A stretch of DNA of 47,614 nt from Streptomyces malaysiensis subsp. samsunensis (GTDB lineage: Bacteria > Actinomycetota > Actinomycetes > Streptomycetales > Streptomycetaceae), in contig NZ_JANIIC010000071.1 in assembly GCF_024519315.1 (NCBI RefSeq), positions 1-47,614 of the forward strand. The letters are read 5' to 3'. Shown here piece by piece: positions 35,999-43,208 of this stretch. Made by a program: the position numbers and the translations under genes. How positions within the stretch are numbered: the first letter of the stretch is position 1; each line of letters starts with the position of its first letter. The notes below the pieces were generated by a model. The model saw only the letters and a list, made by a program, of their open reading frames with translations, did no database searches and was not told the origin of the DNA.

Positions 35999-36086
35999 TC
36001 GGAAGAAGTCCGCTCGGAAGGCGTCGGCTCGGGAGACGCCCGCGCGGAAGGCGCCCGCTCGGGAGACGCCCGCGCGGAAGGCGCCC
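35997..36086. repeat. 30-bp tandem repeat, two exact plus one degenerate copy
   Basis: Exact copies at 36027-36056 and 36057-36086, with a degenerate copy at 35997-36026. It sits between the terminator hairpin and the 3' end of the isochorismatase-like gene. One frame would read as Ala-Arg-Lys-Pro-rich repeats, but no start or ribosome site supports translation. Confidence 0.85.
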
Positions 36087-36120
36087 GCTTCACACGCGCC
36101 CGCCCGGCAGGCCGACGTGT

Positions 36121-37536
36121 TCAGGAAACCTGTGAGCGGATTCTTCTGCGGGGCCGCCCCGTCCCGGACGATTCGGCCCGCGGGGTCACCCCCAGCTGTT
36201 TCAGCCGTTCGAAGTCGGCCGTGTCGATCTTCTCCAGGATCTCCAACTGCCGTGCCAGGGCGTCGGATTGGCCGTTCGCATCGTCATGCCGTCGGAGCGC
36301 GGTGGCCGTGGTGATGTGGAACCGCGCCAGGGCCACCTTCAGGCTGCGGCTCTCCAGGATCATCCGGTAGATGGTCTCCTCCGCCAGCGCGTCCTGCACC
36401 GATCTGACCGGCCGGGTGAAGAACAACGTGACGATCTGCCCCACCCCGAGCGCCCCGAGCACGGCGGGGCTCTGCCAGCCGATACGGCCCGGGAGGAAGA
36501 CGCCGACGAGCGACAGCACGAGGGCGCTGACCAGCAGACAGGTGCCCAGCCCCAGCAGGAACTTGCTGGCGAAGCCGACCGTGTGCTGCGTCCGCCGGAG
36601 GCGTTCCGAGGTCTGGATGCGATAGTCCCGCATCCTGGCGTCCTCGTACGACAGGATGCCCTGCTTGTCCTGGATGTATGAGGAGTAGCCCACGAACTCC
36701 TCGTCCCCGCCACGGGACAGCCGGTCGTCGTCCGGCCGGGAGCCCAGGAAACGGGCCAGCTCCGCCAGGCCGATCATCACCTCGGTGCGCAGCACACGCT
36801 GGCAGAAGTCCAGCGCCGTCAGATGGCGCTCCAGGGTCCTGCTGGCGGTGAGCGCGTCGGAGACGACGAGCTGCCGCACGTCGTAGCGGGAGCGGATACC
36901 GGTCAGCAGCAGCTGGACCTTGATATCGGTGAGGACGCCGACCACCGCGACATGCGTCGTCTCCTGACGTCCATCGCCCAGCAGACCGTCCAGCAGTGTG
37001 GTCAGCGGCGCCGGTTCGCTGAGGTCGGGACGTCCGCCGGCGCTGTGCTGGAAGTCGAAGAGGGTGTTGGACCGCACATGGTGGACATGGAGTTTCCCGC
37101 CCCAGCCGCCCTCGCCGTCCGCGGGCGCGCACTCATCCGGGGCCAGCAGGTCCGTGAGCCCGTCGACGTACGCCGCCCCCCAGGTGTCGGCCTCGCAGTG
37201 GGCCCCGTACTGCCTGCGCTCCAGGTCGTACGTCTCTCCCGGGACATGCCAGTCACGGATGTTGATCAGATGCAGAACCCCGTCCCCGTGTCCGCGCGTA
37301 CGGGAGCCCACGGTGGCGTCGAGGAAACGGGCCAGCGGCGAACGGCGCAGCTCCGACTCGGACAGGACCCTGCGGTGGCCCTCCGTGTGGAGGGACGCAC
37401 CGCTCTCGCTGTCCAGCAGCAGCTTGGAGACGGCGCTGTCCGGCAGGGACAACTGGCAGTCCAGGTTGAGGAAGAAGTCGTTCTGCAAGCACTGAGTGAT
37501 CAGTACGTACTGCGCCGGTGCCGCCGGCTCCATCGC
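36121..37536 (-). CDS. membrane-anchored isochorismatase-fold protein without catalytic Cys
   Basis: 471 aa. The N-terminal half has the cysteine-hydrolase (isochorismatase) layout: the Asp element ITQCLQNDFF (Asp19), a DWH segment (IRDWHVPGE), and the strand-loop that normally holds the nucleophile, VVGVLTDIKVQLLL. There the expected Cys is Lys (residue 205) in an otherwise conserved TDxCV context. Two transmembrane helices follow (about 325-347 and 354-373) and then a cytoplasmic helical tail. It may bind rather than hydrolyse a ligand. The start ATG 37536 (GGGGGTGG upstream) is preferred to 37602. It is the last gene of the operon beginning at 40541. Confidence 0.78.
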   Translation of the reverse strand, partial: AMEPAAPAQYVLITQCLQNDFFLNLDCQLSLPDSAVSKLLLDSESGASLHTEGHRRVLSESELRRSPLARFLDATVGSRTRGHGDGVLHLINIRDWHVPGETYDLERRQYGAHCEADTWGAAYVDGLTDLLAPDECAPADGEGGWGGKLHVHHVRSNTLFDFQHSAGGRPDLSEPAPLTTLLDGLLGDGRQETTHVAVVGVLTDIKVQLLLTGIRSRYDVRQLVVSDALTASRTLERHLTALDFCQRVLRTEVMIGLAELARFLGSRPDDDRLSRGGDEEFVGYSSYIQDKQGILSYEDARMRDYRIQTSERLRRTQHTVGFASKFLLGLGTCLLVSALVLSLVGVFLPGRIGWQSPAVLGALGVGQIVTLFFTRPVRSVQDALAEETIYRMILESRSLKVALARFHITTATALRRHDDANGQSDALARQLEILEKIDTADFERLKQLGVTPRAESSGTGRPRRRIRSQVS

Positions 37537-37580
37537 CACCCCCGTGGGTCTTCCGTGTGCTTCCGGTGTGCCGCACGCGC

Positions 37581-39104
37581 TCAGCGCGGCAGCAGCGGCC
37601 ACTGCTTGGACAGCCGCATGGCGGCCTCCGTGACCGCCGGATCGCTGGACTCCATGGCCACCCCGTCCAGATAGGCGTGGGCCGCGGCTTCGTGCAGATC
37701 GTCGACCGCGTAGAGCCGCGCCTCATGGGCCGCGCGGCGGGCCTCCGCGCGGGCACCCAGGGTGGCCTCGGCCTCCTTGGCACGCTCGGAACCCGCGAGA
37801 TCCGTCTCCATGTCCCGCTCCAGCTCCCGCAGCCGCTCGGCCGTGGTCCGGTACGCCGCGAGATACGGATGCTCCTCGCCCAGCCCGATCAGGAAGGCGA
37901 TCCCGCCGGAGAGCAGCAGCAGCGCGACGAACATCCAGGTCACGCTCTGCGCGTCCAGATGCAGGGACTCCAGGAGGCTCGGCGGGTTGCGCACGCTGTC
38001 GCCCACGTCCGCGGCCACATCGGGCGGCAGATCCAGCGGAGGCTCCTCCCGGAACGCCACCTTGGCCCGCAGATCCCCCAGCGCCCAGGCGCCGTACGCC
38101 CAGACGCCCAGCAGGGCGAGGGCGGGCACGGCCGACAGCCGGACCGCACCGGTGGCGGAGCGCCGCCGCAGTATCCAGCCCGCGATATGCGGGGCGAGGA
38201 TCATCGCCACCGCGACGGCCACCATGAGGCTGTAGGAGAGCAGATCGGCGAAGCGCCCGACACCGTGCAGATTCTCGAACACCGAGTAGTAGACGGGCAG
38301 TTCCACCACGACCAGCGCGGCCAGCACACCGAGCTTCATCCAGCGCGGCATACCGGGGCGCGCCGCCGCGCCCTCCCACGCCGCCCTGGTGGCCAGGGCG
38401 CGGTCGGCCGCGTCCGCCTCCGCCACCGGATCGGGTTCGGACACCGCCTGCCAGCTGGCGTGGCCGGTGGTCTCCGGCTCGTCCTCGCGCCGGGTGGCGC
38501 CCTGCCGTCCGGGGTCGGTCCCGTCGCTGCCGTCGGCAGGCATACGGGCGCGCAGCCACCGGCGCTCGAAACCGCCCCGTACGGTGTCGCGGAAGGTCTG
38601 CCACCGGTCGGCCCGCCGCGCCAGCCGGTCCAGCTGGGCGGTGGTGACCGTCTGCTGCCGCTCCAGGACGACCCGCCGCTGCCCGGCCCGCTCCAGCCGC
38701 TCTCCGGCCGCGGTGGCGGCCGCCTTGACCCGGCTCGCCTCCAGCGCGCCGTCCTCCTCGGCTCGCGCATGCTCCTCGGCGAGCCGGTGCTTGACCCGGT
38801 TGCGCAGACTGGCCAGTTCGGCGAAGTAGGGCACCCGGTCCGGGGCGGCCAGGACCCAGGGGTCGAAGACCTTCCGGGTGGCCGCCGACGCGCCGTGCTT
38901 GCGTGCCCGATCCCGGAGCCAGGTGCTGTCACCGGCCCGGATGACATCCGACGCGACGGGCTCGGGCTGCGGCAGGGCGCCATCGGGGAACCGCCGTGCG
39001 GACGCCCGCCCGCCCCGGCGCCCGCGGTCGGCGTCGGTCCTGCGGCGGCGCAGCCTCAGCCGGCGCGGCGTCTGGTCGTCACCGGCGATAGGTGGTGTTG
39101 ACAT
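37581..39104 (-). CDS. four-helix membrane protein with coiled coils, unknown
   Basis: 507 aa. The first 230 residues are soluble, Arg-rich and helical, with a strong coiled coil around residues 95-170. Four hydrophobic segments follow (KLGVLAALVVVELPVYYSVF, LMVAVAVAMILAPHIAGWIL, LSAVPALALLGVWAYGAWAL, VTWMFVALLLLSGGIAFLIGL), and then another coiled coil ending MRLSKQWPLLPR. I do not recognise a family. The ATG overlaps the end of the vWA lipoprotein gene by 26 nt, and the next gene starts 44 nt beyond its stop, so the genes are tightly coupled. It may form a membrane complex with the lipoprotein and the isochorismatase-fold protein. Confidence 0.75.
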   Translation of the reverse strand: MSTPPIAGDDQTPRRLRLRRRRTDADRGRRGGRASARRFPDGALPQPEPVASDVIRAGDSTWLRDRARKHGASAATRKVFDPWVLAAPDRVPYFAELASLRNRVKHRLAEEHARAEEDGALEASRVKAAATAAGERLERAGQRRVVLERQQTVTTAQLDRLARRADRWQTFRDTVRGGFERRWLRARMPADGSDGTDPGRQGATRREDEPETTGHASWQAVSEPDPVAEADAADRALATRAAWEGAAARPGMPRWMKLGVLAALVVVELPVYYSVFENLHGVGRFADLLSYSLMVAVAVAMILAPHIAGWILRRRSATGAVRLSAVPALALLGVWAYGAWALGDLRAKVAFREEPPLDLPPDVAADVGDSVRNPPSLLESLHLDAQSVTWMFVALLLLSGGIAFLIGLGEEHPYLAAYRTTAERLRELERDMETDLAGSERAKEAEATLGARAEARRAAHEARLYAVDDLHEAAAHAYLDGVAMESSDPAVTEAAMRLSKQWPLLPR

Positions 39105-39861
39105 GTGCCTTGACCCTCCCTTCCAGAAGCTCCGTCCAGAAGGCGTTGAACTGCTCGTACCGGGAGGTGTCGGTGTGGTACTTCATGCCGTAGCCCACCG
39201 GGTAGACATCGGCGCCGGACAGTTTCGGTTTGCCGTGCGACTTGAGAAAGCCGTCGATGACGCTCCGGCGGCTGCTGGCGGTGGACAGGTCCTGCCGCCC
39301 GAGCCGGAAGTCGGTGTCGCCCTGGTCGAAGTCGCTGACCACCAGGACGTCGAACGACGCGTCGTCACCGCTCGGCTTGGACAGCGCGATGCGCGACAGC
39401 CCGCCGAGCACATCGGAGCCGGGCTCCTCCTTCTGGGCGCAGCGCAGCAGCTTCAGGGCGTTGGAGAGGGCGACGGCACGCATGGCGGTGCGGGTCCGCT
39501 CGCGGTCGGCGGTCTTCGAGGTGTCCGGGTCCAGGTCGAGCGGGCTGACCTGGCACTTCGACGCCTCGGAAACCTTGGTGATGGGAGCGAAGGACGTCTT
39601 GCGGCACTTCTTGTCCGACAGGAACGTCTGGAGGGTGGCCTTGAGCTTGGCCTCCGCGTCGAAGCCGGTCCGGGAGGCGTCGGCCGAACCGGAGCCGTCG
39701 ACCACGACACCACATGTCTGCGAGTAGCGTGACGGCTCGTCGGAGCCGCAGGCCGTGGCGGCCGCCGCGAGAGCGAGCACCAGCGCGGCGGGCAGCGCGC
39801 GCCGCCGGTTTCCGTGCCGCCGGGCGGCCGGGCGCTCCGGAGCGGGAGTGTGGACGGTCAT
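39079..39861 (-). CDS. vWA-like lipoprotein
   Basis: 260 aa. A basic N-terminus and hydrophobic stretch end in a lipobox (LAAAATAC, Cys38), so the protein is probably anchored on the outer face of the membrane. The mature part begins with GVVVDGSGSADASRTGF, a MIDAS-type DxSxS metal site. Then come a helical region, the second strand (FDVLVVSDFDQGD) and a C-terminal YPVGYGM segment, consistent with a von Willebrand A Rossmann fold. The ATG shares one base with the stop of the upstream gene (TGATG), showing translational coupling. Such domains often serve as metal-dependent adhesion or assembly modules. Confidence 0.78.
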   Translation of the reverse strand: MTVHTPAPERPAARRHGNRRRALPAALVLALAAAATACGSDEPSRYSQTCGVVVDGSGSADASRTGFDAEAKLKATLQTFLSDKKCRKTSFAPITKVSEASKCQVSPLDLDPDTSKTADRERTRTAMRAVALSNALKLLRCAQKEEPGSDVLGGLSRIALSKPSGDDASFDVLVVSDFDQGDTDFRLGRQDLSTASSRRSVIDGFLKSHGKPKLSGADVYPVGYGMKYHTDTSRYEQFNAFWTELLEGRVKAHVNTTYRR

Positions 39862-40541
39862 CACGCGGTCCTCCCGTCGACGCGGTCGGTGTTCTGCCGT
39901 TCGAGTATGTGCAGCGCCCGGGAGGTGGCCGTCCGCGTGCTGTCGTCGTCGGCCAGCAGCCAGACGTCGGGCTGGTACCAGGACCGGTCCAGCTCCACCC
40001 GGCCGGGCAGCCAGTCCCCGGGCGGGCGCCGGGGGAGGCGGGAGAGCTGGGGGTGGGTCTCGCGCACCGCGTCCCAGTAGCAGGCGAGTCGCTGATTGGC
40101 CTGGTCCACCACGGCATGGGCATGCGATCGGCACCGGTCCACGCTGGTGCGCCACTGACCCACCCAGTGGCCGTAGCGCGCGAGCGCCGCGGGCCGGGGG
40201 TCCTCGCGGACGTCGTACTGGGTGACCACGCGCACCGACTCGGCGCGCAACCTGCTGAGCAGGGCGTGCTCCCGCCCGATGAGGGCGGAGCGCATCTGCT
40301 CGGTGGTCCGGCGGACGCCGGTCCGCACCTCCATCACGTAAGGGGTGATCAGCAGTTCGGGAGCGGGTGGCTCGATGGGTGGCGGCGTTTTGCTCCGCTG
40401 TTCCCCGGACGGCTCCGGGAGCACGATGCGGGGGACGCCGCGCGCGCCGTCGCGCTTGCCCCGCCAGCGGGCCGCGAAGCGGGCGGTACGGCCGAGCCTG
40501 CCCCGGCGCACCACCCCGTTGACACTGTCAGATGTGATCAT
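39861..40541 (-). CDS. unknown 226-aa protein, first gene of the vWA operon
   Basis: A basic Arg-rich N-terminus (RRGRLGRTARFAARWRGKRDG), a Pro-rich linker, then a helical body (RRTTEQMRSALIGREHALLSRLRAESV, SVDRCRSHAHAVVDQANQRLACYWDAV). The C-terminus has a Trp-rich end (SWYQPDVWLLADD). No family is recognised and no signal peptide or membrane helix is seen. The start ATG 40541 has GGGGGATCC upstream; the longer ORF to 40850 would read through His/Arg repeats produced by the CGATGT array and is not believed. Its stop overlaps the lipoprotein start. Confidence 0.7.
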   Translation of the reverse strand: MITSDSVNGVVRRGRLGRTARFAARWRGKRDGARGVPRIVLPEPSGEQRSKTPPPIEPPAPELLITPYVMEVRTGVRRTTEQMRSALIGREHALLSRLRAESVRVVTQYDVREDPRPAALARYGHWVGQWRTSVDRCRSHAHAVVDQANQRLACYWDAVRETHPQLSRLPRRPPGDWLPGRVELDRSWYQPDVWLLADDDSTRTATSRALHILERQNTDRVDGRTA

Positions 40542-40891
40542 GGAAATGGATCCCCCGATTTCCCCGGTGCGGAAATTCGCGCACCGGACAGCCGCATTGC
40601 GGACAGTGGTATTCCGCTTTCTCCCGCAAAGGGTTCGCGGCCGATGTAGCCGATGTCGATGTCGATGTCGATGCCGATGTGGATGTCGATTGGATTCTCT
40701 GTCAGACCGTATCGGTGAGGTGGTACCCGGGAATGCTCCCCATAGGGCCCGCTCCTGAAAACGCCCGGAAGTCAACCGGAGAACGCCCTCGTAGATGCCT
40801 GACGCCGGGTCATACTGGAACGGTTCCGGGGACCTGGTGTCTTTGATCATGGATCTCGGAACACGACCTCGGGGGAATAGGAGATGGGTCG
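40542..40891. promoter_or_regulatory. 350-bp divergent intergenic region with a hexamer repeat
   Basis: Gene-free region between the divergent vWA operon and the radical-SAM gene. At 40651-40692 there are seven hexamer units (CGATGT three times, CGATGC, CGATGT, GGATGT, CGATTG), with another CGATGT at 40642. No clear -35/-10 pair is identified. The repeat could be a binding array or a slippage-prone spacer that tunes both promoters. Confidence 0.7.
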
Positions 40892-41599
40892 GTGGAGAAC
40901 GTCCCAGAGTGCGCAGAGCCCACGCTCCGGATCAGTCAGACACACTTCCCGGTGGAGACCCTGGGTCCGGGGCGGCGCCTGGCCATCTGGTCGCAGGGGT
41001 GCGGACTGGCCTGCGCCGGCTGTATGTCCCGGCACACCTGGGATCCACGGGGCGGCGCCTCTCGTACGGTGTCGTCCCTGCTCGGGCTGTGGCGCGAGGC
41101 GTTGGCGCGCGGCGCGGACGGGCTGACGGTCAGCGGTGGGGAGCCGCTCGACCAGCCCGCCGCTCTGGAGGCCCTGCTGGCCGGGGCGGTGCGGGCCCGT
41201 GCGGAGGCGGTGGCACCGGGCGGCCCGGCGGCGGACCGCGAGATCGACATCCTCCTCTACACGGGGTACGAGGAGGACGAAGTGGAGCGTGACGCGGCGC
41301 GCTCCGCCGCCGTCCGCCACGCCGATGCGCTGGTGACCGGACGCTTCCGGGTGGCCGAGCCCACCGCGCTGGTGTGGCGCGGCTCGGCGAACCAGCGCAT
41401 ACGGCCGCGTACGGCGCGCGGGTGGGCGCGCTACCAGGAGCATCTGGCCCGGACGGAGAGCGGGCCGCGTCTACAGGTGGTCGAGGGGGAGGGCGATGTG
41501 CGGCTCTACGGAGTGCCGCGGCGCGGCGAACTGGCCGAGCTGGAGCGTCGGTTGCGGCGGGCGGGGATCGCCCTCACCGGTGCGAGCTGGCGCCCCTGA
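40892..41599 (+). CDS. NrdG-like radical-SAM / 4Fe-4S activating protein
   Basis: 235 aa. The iron-sulfur motif CxxxCxxC is in SQGCGLACAGCMSRHTWD, with the following Trp-Asp typical of anaerobic ribonucleotide reductase activases and other glycyl-radical activating enzymes. GLTVSGGEPLDQP is the SAM-binding GGE motif, and LLYTGYEEDEV continues the half barrel. No glycyl-radical enzyme or NrdD is present in the window, and the organism type is aerobic. It is divergent from the vWA operon and next to the macro-domain gene. The start is GTG 40892 with AGGAG upstream. Confidence 0.87.
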   Translation: MENVPECAEPTLRISQTHFPVETLGPGRRLAIWSQGCGLACAGCMSRHTWDPRGGASRTVSSLLGLWREALARGADGLTVSGGEPLDQPAALEALLAGAVRARAEAVAPGGPAADREIDILLYTGYEEDEVERDAARSAAVRHADALVTGRFRVAEPTALVWRGSANQRIRPRTARGWARYQEHLARTESGPRLQVVEGEGDVRLYGVPRRGELAELERRLRRAGIALTGASWRP

Positions 41600-41639
41600 G
41601 CGGGGGCGCCCGCTCGGGCGGCAGGGCGCGCCGCGGCCC

Positions 41640-41831
41640 CGGAAGCCGTGGCCTCGGCGGCTGCGATCTGTGCGGCAGGGGCCCCTGTGGCAGAGGACCC
41701 TGTGGCGGTGGCCGCGGCGGCTGTGGTGCCTATGGCTGGGTGCTCGGCGGCGGTGGCCTCGGTGGTTGTGGTTTGTATGGGTGGGGTCTCTGCGGCGGTG
41801 GTCCCTGCGGCGGTGGCCTCTGCGGTCGCGG
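41640..41831. repeat. low-complexity Gly-codon-rich imperfect repeat tract
   Basis: Repeated GGCGGTGGCCTC/TGTGGT-like blocks between convergent genes. One plus frame reads as Gly/Cys/Leu/Trp-rich (GGCGLYGWGLCGGGPCGG) but lacks a start codon or ribosome site after the radical-SAM stop. Treated as a repetitive intergenic tract. Confidence 0.7.
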
Positions 41832-42998
41832 TCACAGCGCGCCGACGGCCTCGGCTATCTCCCGGTTGCGGACCACCAGATGCACCCGCCAGCGGGAGTC
41901 CCGGGCGAGTTCGTCGCGGATCGCCCAGCGCAGCCAGGTCGCGCTCACCGCCGGTGCCAGACCGCCCCGGCCCGCGCCGAGCAGCGGAAAGCAGATCGAG
42001 GACAGGGCGGGCTCGTAACGGTCGCGCTCCGTGCGGGCGAGCGCGAAGCACGCGCTGACCGCGCGGGCGATGCTCTCCGGGCGGACCTCGTACGTATCGT
42101 CCCGCGGTGTGGCCACCGCGGCGTGGTAGATCCGCCGGACGCCGCGTGCGGCGAGCGCTCCCGGCGAGGTGGGCACCACCGTGCCCGGCCGGATCGGCAG
42201 CCCCGGGCGGCCGTGGGCGCGCAGCCACGCGGCCAGTTCGCGGGCGAGCACATCGTCGACGATCTCCCCGGCGGGGTCGCGTACGGCGGCGGCCAGGCGC
42301 AGCGCGCCGGAGACGGTGGGGCGGAAGGTCTTGGACATCTCCAGGTAGACGTTCTCCGAGGAGACCAGCACCTCGATGTCCCGGAGCAGTTCGATGGGCG
42401 AGACATGGAGGGTGAACGTGCTCCGTGCGTCCACCGGTACGGCCTCGACCCGCAGCGGAGGTTCCTGGCCGATCCGGCCGCTCGGCGCGATCGTGCTCGG
42501 CCCCGCCGCGTTCGGCCCGCCGGAGCTCCGTGCTCCGGTGTCCGGTCCGGGGCTCCGCCCCGTCGAGCCGCCTCCTCCCGCGAAGGGCGGCGGCTCCCGC
42601 AGGACGGTCAGTACGGCCTCGGCGAGCTGCTGGATGACCTGCGGTTCCTGCTGTTTGCGGAACCGCTCGGAGGTGACTCCGTACACGGCGGCGGCCATCT
42701 TACGGCGGTCATGGGCGGGGGCGCCCCGGCGGTCGGGGAGCAGCCCGAAGGTATGGGCCGCGGCCTGGCCGAGCAGATCCCGCTCGCCGAGCCGTCGTAC
42801 CGCCTCCTTGAGCAGCGCCTCGATACCGGCCGGGGCGTCGTCGGAGCCATCGCAGAGGCCGGCCGCCGCGGCCGCGGCGCGCAGCGTCGGCCGATCGGTT
42901 CTGCGCAGATCCGGGAGTCCGGGTCTGCGTATGCTTTTGAGTTCTTCCAGGAGTTGATCGTATGTGGGCAAATTTGACGCAAATGGCTCCTGACTCAT
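41832..42998 (-). CDS. macro-domain protein with N-terminal helical domain
   Basis: 388 aa. The C-terminal half reads as a macro (ADP-ribose/nucleotide-binding) domain: VLVSSENVYLEMSKTFRPTVSGALRLAAA, PGTVVPTSPGALAARGVRRIYHAAVA, then SSICFPLLGAGRGGL. The last is the phosphate-binding loop. The N-terminal about 125 residues (LKEAVRRLGERDLLGQAAA, DRRKMAAAVYGVTSERFRKQQEP) form a small helical module also seen in front of other actinobacterial effector domains. A Gly/Pro-rich linker joins the two. It may read or remove ADP-ribosylation, or sense a nucleotide. The start ATG 42998 is preferred over GTG 43004. It converges on the radical-SAM gene and is divergent from the kinase. Confidence 0.82.
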   Translation of the reverse strand: MSQEPFASNLPTYDQLLEELKSIRRPGLPDLRRTDRPTLRAAAAAAGLCDGSDDAPAGIEALLKEAVRRLGERDLLGQAAAHTFGLLPDRRGAPAHDRRKMAAAVYGVTSERFRKQQEPQVIQQLAEAVLTVLREPPPFAGGGGSTGRSPGPDTGARSSGGPNAAGPSTIAPSGRIGQEPPLRVEAVPVDARSTFTLHVSPIELLRDIEVLVSSENVYLEMSKTFRPTVSGALRLAAAVRDPAGEIVDDVLARELAAWLRAHGRPGLPIRPGTVVPTSPGALAARGVRRIYHAAVATPRDDTYEVRPESIARAVSACFALARTERDRYEPALSSICFPLLGAGRGGLAPAVSATWLRWAIRDELARDSRWRVHLVVRNREIAEAVGAL

Positions 42999-43208
42999 GG
43001 TCACCAGGCTAGCGACCGGCCGGGAAAGAGGAAATCGGTCTCCGGCGGCCGCACCCTGCCGGGCTTTGTACCGCCGGTAATTCGCCCATGCTGGAACAGA
43101 TTTCCGATTTCCATGGCTCCGCTTTCTTGATCCACGGCCCGGCGACCGCGGTCGCCGTCATCGCCGGGATGAAGCCAACACCGCCCGCACGCCTACGAGG
43201 TGACCTTT

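Noticed and set aside
35997..36120. Lys/Ala/Pro-rich repeat peptide resembling a histone-H1-like tail
   Set aside because: The frame has no start or ribosome site and lies behind a terminator hairpin; better explained as a 30-bp DNA repeat.
41648..42058. Ala/Val-rich ORF in the low-complexity tract
   Set aside because: It is one of several open frames over the same GC-rich repeat and overlaps the macro-domain gene antisense.
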